Source of the DNA: Clostridia bacterium
GTDB taxonomy: Bacteria; Bacillota; Clostridia; Oscillospirales; Acutalibacteraceae
Assembly (NCBI GenBank): GCA_024404025.1
Contig: JAKSQP010000001.1
Span: 124,001 to 188,000, forward strand
Direction of reading: 5' to 3'
Length of the DNA stretch: 64,000 nt
The notes under the pieces are model-generated. The model saw only the letters and a list, made by a program, of their open reading frames with translations. It had not been told where the DNA came from and ran no database searches. Of the stretch, positions 60,919 to 64,000 are shown piece by piece (position 1 is the first letter of the stretch; each line of letters starts with the position of its first letter). The position numbers were made by a program, and so were the translations under genes.

Positions 60919-61844
60919 GCGTAACGGCTGAATTTCACCATATTCCCGTTCTTTTTGAAGAAACAATTGCTTCGCTGAACATCAGACCCGACGGAGTTTA
61001 TGTTGACTGCACCTCCGGCGGAGGCGGCCATTCAATGGCAATTGCGAAGCTGCTTTCGAGCGGAAGGCTGATCGCCATAGACAGAGATCCCGAAGCGATC
61101 GCCAATCTTAAAAATAAATTCAGAGATATGCCTTGTGTAACGGTTGTTCACGGCAATTTCTTTGATATAAGGAAGATACTTAACGAGGCCGGCATAGATG
61201 CTGTGGATGGAATCCTTGCCGACCTCGGAGTAAGCTCCCATCAGCTTGATGAACCCGAAAGGGGATTTTCGTTTCATCACGATGCTCCTCTTGATATGAG
61301 AATGAGCCTTGAGGGAATGAGCGCTGCGGATGCGGTGAATAATCTTTCGCAGCAGGAGCTTATGAAAATCATCAGCGAATACGGCGAAGAAAAATTTGCT
61401 TCGTCAATCTCAAAAGCGATTGTCAAAGCAAGGCAGATAAAGCCTGTTGAAACAACTTTTGAACTTTCCGAAATAATAAAATCCGCCATGCCTGCCGCTG
61501 CAAAAAGAGACGGGCATCCGGCAAGAAAAACATTCCAGGCGATCAGAATATATGTCAACGGAGAGCTTGACGGGCTCGGAGATGCCGTTTCGGATATGTT
61601 CGGCTGCCTTAAACCCGGAGGAAGAGTGAGCATAATCACTTTCCATTCGCTTGAAGACAGAACGGTCAAGCAGGCGCTTGCGCCTTTTTCAAAGGGATGC
61701 ACCTGCCCGAGAAGCTTCCCGGTCTGTGTATGCGGAAAAAAGCCGGAAGCAAAGCTGTTCAAGGCTGTTGCTCCGGGCGAAAAAGAGCTTGAAGAAAATC
61801 CCAGAAGCAGAAGTGCAAGATTGAGGACGGCAGAAAAGCTTTGA
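60915..61844 (+). CDS. rsmH: 16S rRNA (cytosine-1402-N4) methyltransferase
   Basis: RsmH (MraW) has 309 residues: FHHIPVLFEETIASL at the start, the SAM loop VDCTSGGGGHSMAIAKLL, DLGVSSHQLDEPERGFSF and a C-terminal FHSLEDRTVKQAL and RSRSARLRTAEKL. The order mraZ-rsmH-ftsL-pbp is that of the division and cell-wall cluster. It overlaps mraZ by 4 bp. Confidence 0.97.
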   Translation: MSVTAEFHHIPVLFEETIASLNIRPDGVYVDCTSGGGGHSMAIAKLLSSGRLIAIDRDPEAIANLKNKFRDMPCVTVVHGNFFDIRKILNEAGIDAVDGILADLGVSSHQLDEPERGFSFHHDAPLDMRMSLEGMSAADAVNNLSQQELMKIISEYGEEKFASSISKAIVKARQIKPVETTFELSEIIKSAMPAAAKRDGHPARKTFQAIRIYVNGELDGLGDAVSDMFGCLKPGGRVSIITFHSLEDRTVKQALAPFSKGCTCPRSFPVCVCGKKPEAKLFKAVAPGEKELEENPRSRSARLRTAEKL

Positions 61845-61873
61845 TTTAAAAATACTGACGGAGGAAATGCAGG

Positions 61874-62362
61874 ATGGCAAACTATAACAGAAGTGAAGCG
61901 TATCAGCTTTCATATTCTATACCTGCAATTAAAATACCCGAGCCCCCAATCGAAAGACCGCAGGCTCAGCCGGGCAGAAAACAAAACGGCGGCAGAGCGG
62001 CAGTCAAGGTCAGCAAAAAGACATTAGGAACCGCTTTGCGTACGGCGAGAATTTTTACGGTTGCGGCAGTTCTGCTTGTGCTTTTTGCGGGAATTCTGCT
62101 CACAAGAATAAATATCGAATCGCTCGATAAAGAAGCGACAAGGATTCAGAGCCTCATAAATGATGCGAACAGCGAGAATACGAGGCTCCGCAACCAGCTC
62201 AGCTCAACGGTTTCAAAAGAAAAGGTTGAAGCCTATGCGACCGGAGTGCTCGGAATGCACAAGCTTGAACGTTATCAGATTCATTATTTTGAAGAAAAAG
62301 CTGCCGATGAGGTCGTTATCGTCAACGGAAAAGCACCTGCGGAGAAATCCGAAAAAAGGTGA
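61874..62362 (+). CDS. ftsL: FtsL-like septum protein
   Basis: This 162-residue bitopic protein has a ~50-residue cytosolic N-tail rich in Pro, Gln and Arg, one membrane helix (about 53-76, FTVAAVLLVLFAGILL) and a coiled coil (LDKEATRIQSLINDANSENTRLRNQLS), the FtsL/DivIC arrangement. It is named mainly by its place between rsmH and the class B PBP. It acts in the divisome. Confidence 0.8.
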   Translation: MANYNRSEAYQLSYSIPAIKIPEPPIERPQAQPGRKQNGGRAAVKVSKKTLGTALRTARIFTVAAVLLVLFAGILLTRINIESLDKEATRIQSLINDANSENTRLRNQLSSTVSKEKVEAYATGVLGMHKLERYQIHYFEEKAADEVVIVNGKAPAEKSEKR

Positions 62363-62429
62363 TTCCGTCTGCTTTTTGCGGCATAAAAATTTTATAGGGT
62401 ACATAGAATCATTATGTGATTTTCTGCTT

Positions 62430-62466
62430 TCCCGTGACCTTTTCAGGTCTCGGGATAAGATTTTTT
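62430..62466 (+). terminator. Hairpin with T-run between ftsL and the PBP gene
   Basis: CCCG-T-GACCT and AGGTC-T-CGGG pair with one mismatch around TTTC, then TAAGATTTTTT. It may reduce read-through into the PBP gene, or act as an attenuator. Confidence 0.6.
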
Positions 62467-62523
62467 ATATATAAAATAAAAATAAACGCTCAATTGTCGA
62501 ATTTATGAAAGGATTGATGAACT

Positions 62524-64000
62524 TTGGAGAAGATTTCGCCGAGAAGAAAGCTCTTTCGGAGAGCGGTTATAGTTTTTCTGATTCTTGCAGTTGTGCTTTT
62601 CGGCTTCCCCGCAGCCAACCTTTTCAGAATTCAGCTTGTTGACAGCGAAAAATATAAGGGTGAGGCAGAAAAGAATCAGCTTCACGATACCGAAATCGCC
62701 GCCGAGCGTGGAATCATTTACGATGCCAACGGAACGATTCTTGCGCAGAGCGCATCCGTATGGAAGGTTTACATAAAGCCGAATGCAATTGAAGACGAAG
62801 CCTTCAAAACCGAGGTTTGCAGAAGACTTTCGGAAATCACCGGCGTCAGCGAAGAAAACATCAAAGACAAGGCGGATAAATCGAAATATGCTTATCTCGT
62901 TGTCAAAAGGCAGATTGAATATGCCGAGAAAGAGGAAATAAATGCTCTTCTCAAGGAAAAGGCCGAGATTCCATATCAAGTAACGAATGCGGACGGTTCA
63001 ACTGTTACCAAAACGAAAAAGATTTCGTTCGGAACGGCAATCGGAATCGACCCCGATGTCAAGAGATATTATCCTTACGGCTCACTTGCTTCCGCAGTTA
63101 TCGGATTCACCGGAGCAGACGATATAGGAAGATCGGGTATCGAGCTTAAATATGACACAAGCCTTACCGGCACTCCCGGCAGGATAGTTACTGCACAAAA
63201 CGGTCTTAACGGAAAGATGGATGAGGAATATCAGACCGTTTACGATGCGGTTCAGGGCAACAGCCTTGTGCTGACGATTGATGAAGTTATTCAGCGCTAT
63301 GTTGAAGAGGATATCAAGCAGCTTTATAAAGACAGCCTCGGAGCCGGCGCTTACGGCGTTGTTATGAGCGTCAAAACGGGCGCAATTCTCGCTATGGCGT
63401 GCGAAGAGAATTTTGACCTGAACGATCCGCAGGCTCTTAAGGATGAGGTCAGGGAATACATCGAAAAGGAAGCCGAAAACGAAGAAACCGAAGAGCTTAC
63501 CGAAAACGAACTCAAGGAAATCAACGAAAAATACGGCACGGTTGAAGAAAGAGCTGCTGCAAGAAAGCAGGTCATCACAAACAAGAAGCTCTATAAGCAA
63601 TGGAGAAATTTTGTTGTCAGCGATATTTACGATCCCGGATCGGTTTTCAAAATCATAACCGCTTCGGCGGCGCTTGAAGAAAATGCTGTTACTCCGGAAT
63701 TCTCATACACCTGCTACGGCAAGATTCAGGTTGCCGACAGAACGATAAAATGCCATAACCATTCCGGCCACGGAACGCAGGACCTTGAACACGGACTTAT
63801 GAACTCCTGCAACCCGTTCTTCATAACAGTCGGTCAGAAGCTCGGAGCCGAAAAATTCTATCAGTATTTTGAGGCATTCGGTTTTACCGAGAAAACGGGG
63901 ATTGATCTTCCTGCTGAAACGATGCCGGTTGGCGGAGTTAACTACCATACTCTTGACACGATGGGAATTGTTGAGCTTTCCAGCTCGTCGTTCGGTCAGT
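62524..64000 (+). CDS. Class B penicillin-binding protein (FtsI/SpoVD type), 3' end outside window
   Basis: The frame opens at a TTG 10 nt after AAAGGA and is still open at the window edge (492 codons). It has a membrane helix at about 15-34, a dimerisation domain (AERGIIYDANGTIL), and a transpeptidase domain with SxxK in DPGSVFKIITA and SxN in NSCNPFF. KTG lies beyond the edge. A Glu-rich insert (EAENEETEELTENE) lies before the active site. The gene could be the vegetative FtsI/PBP2B or the sporulation SpoVD; a C-terminal PASTA domain would help decide but is not visible. Confidence 0.9.
   Translation, partial: MEKISPRRKLFRRAVIVFLILAVVLFGFPAANLFRIQLVDSEKYKGEAEKNQLHDTEIAAERGIIYDANGTILAQSASVWKVYIKPNAIEDEAFKTEVCRRLSEITGVSEENIKDKADKSKYAYLVVKRQIEYAEKEEINALLKEKAEIPYQVTNADGSTVTKTKKISFGTAIGIDPDVKRYYPYGSLASAVIGFTGADDIGRSGIELKYDTSLTGTPGRIVTAQNGLNGKMDEEYQTVYDAVQGNSLVLTIDEVIQRYVEEDIKQLYKDSLGAGAYGVVMSVKTGAILAMACEENFDLNDPQALKDEVREYIEKEAENEETEELTENELKEINEKYGTVEERAAARKQVITNKKLYKQWRNFVVSDIYDPGSVFKIITASAALEENAVTPEFSYTCYGKIQVADRTIKCHNHSGHGTQDLEHGLMNSCNPFFITVGQKLGAEKFYQYFEAFGFTEKTGIDLPAETMPVGGVNYHTLDTMGIVELSSSSFGQ

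Overview
The window looks like chromosome from an anaerobic, endospore-forming, Gram-positive member of the Clostridia, probably an Oscillospirales/Ruminococcaceae-type gut bacterium. The support is: spore genes (gpr at 59460, a spoVAE-like gene at 58356), an anaerobic sulfatase maturase next to a sulfatase, a dockerin-bearing giant secreted protein, sigma-A-type promoters, strong GGAGG ribosome sites, and a clostridial gdpP-rplI-dnaB-tilS-hpt-ftsH order. The assignment is inferred from gene content, not from a marker-gene comparison.

Layout. 1-6.3 kb (+): end of a sulfatase gene, its maturase, then a dTDP-sugar cluster (rfbA, a second divergent rfbA-like copy, rfbB, a HAD phosphatase). 6.4-10.7 kb: an acetyltransferase, a secreted GH25 lysozyme with a Thr/Asp/Pro repeat tail, an iolB-type isomerase and two small membrane proteins. 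10.8-20.2 kb is nearly all minus strand: a GPH-type transporter with a zinc-ribbon membrane partner, phosphatases, a decayed YfcC-type transporter pseudogene, two abutting inverted-repeat elements, a purple-acid-phosphatase-like protein, rlmA and a TIM-barrel isomerase. 20.3-25.5 kb: a TetR regulator, then paaK with an ACT-domain gene, a solitary mazF, rhaD, a yhhN gene interrupted by two amber codons, and rnhA. 25.6-37.6 kb (+) is housekeeping: a nucleotidyltransferase/degenerate mutase fusion, RNase J, GdpP, L9, DnaB, TilS, Hpt and FtsH. 37.7-48.1 kb (-): a 54-residue double-glycine bacteriocin-like peptide, tRNA-Leu, isocitrate dehydrogenase and aconitase, two EEP phosphatases, phosphohexomutase, DUF2461, a methionine-gamma-lyase-like enzyme and malQ. 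48.4-56 kb (+): a cysteine-cluster protein, a lipoprotein, a HAD phosphatase and the 1676-residue dockerin protein. 56-64 kb: repeats, nagA, acpP, spoVAE-like, a Cys-tailed mini membrane protein, rpsT, gpr, and the start of the division/wall cluster (mraZ, rsmH, ftsL-like, a class B PBP that runs off the end).

How the genes fit together. Several loci concern the cell surface and carbohydrates: dTDP-sugars, sugar nucleotides, lysozyme, dockerin protein, MalQ, NagA, rhamnulose-phosphate aldolase and sulfatase. This suits a polysaccharide- or mucin-degrading gut bacterium. The most unusual items are the orphan double-glycine peptide at 37749-37913, the yhhN frame whose only two interruptions are TAG codons, the dockerin giant, the divergent tandem rfbA copy, and three families of intergenic repeats or palindromes: a REP-like family, the paired inverted-repeat elements, and GTAAAG-N7/8-CTTTAC palindromes. 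I found no CRISPR array, rRNA gene, phage or transposase gene.
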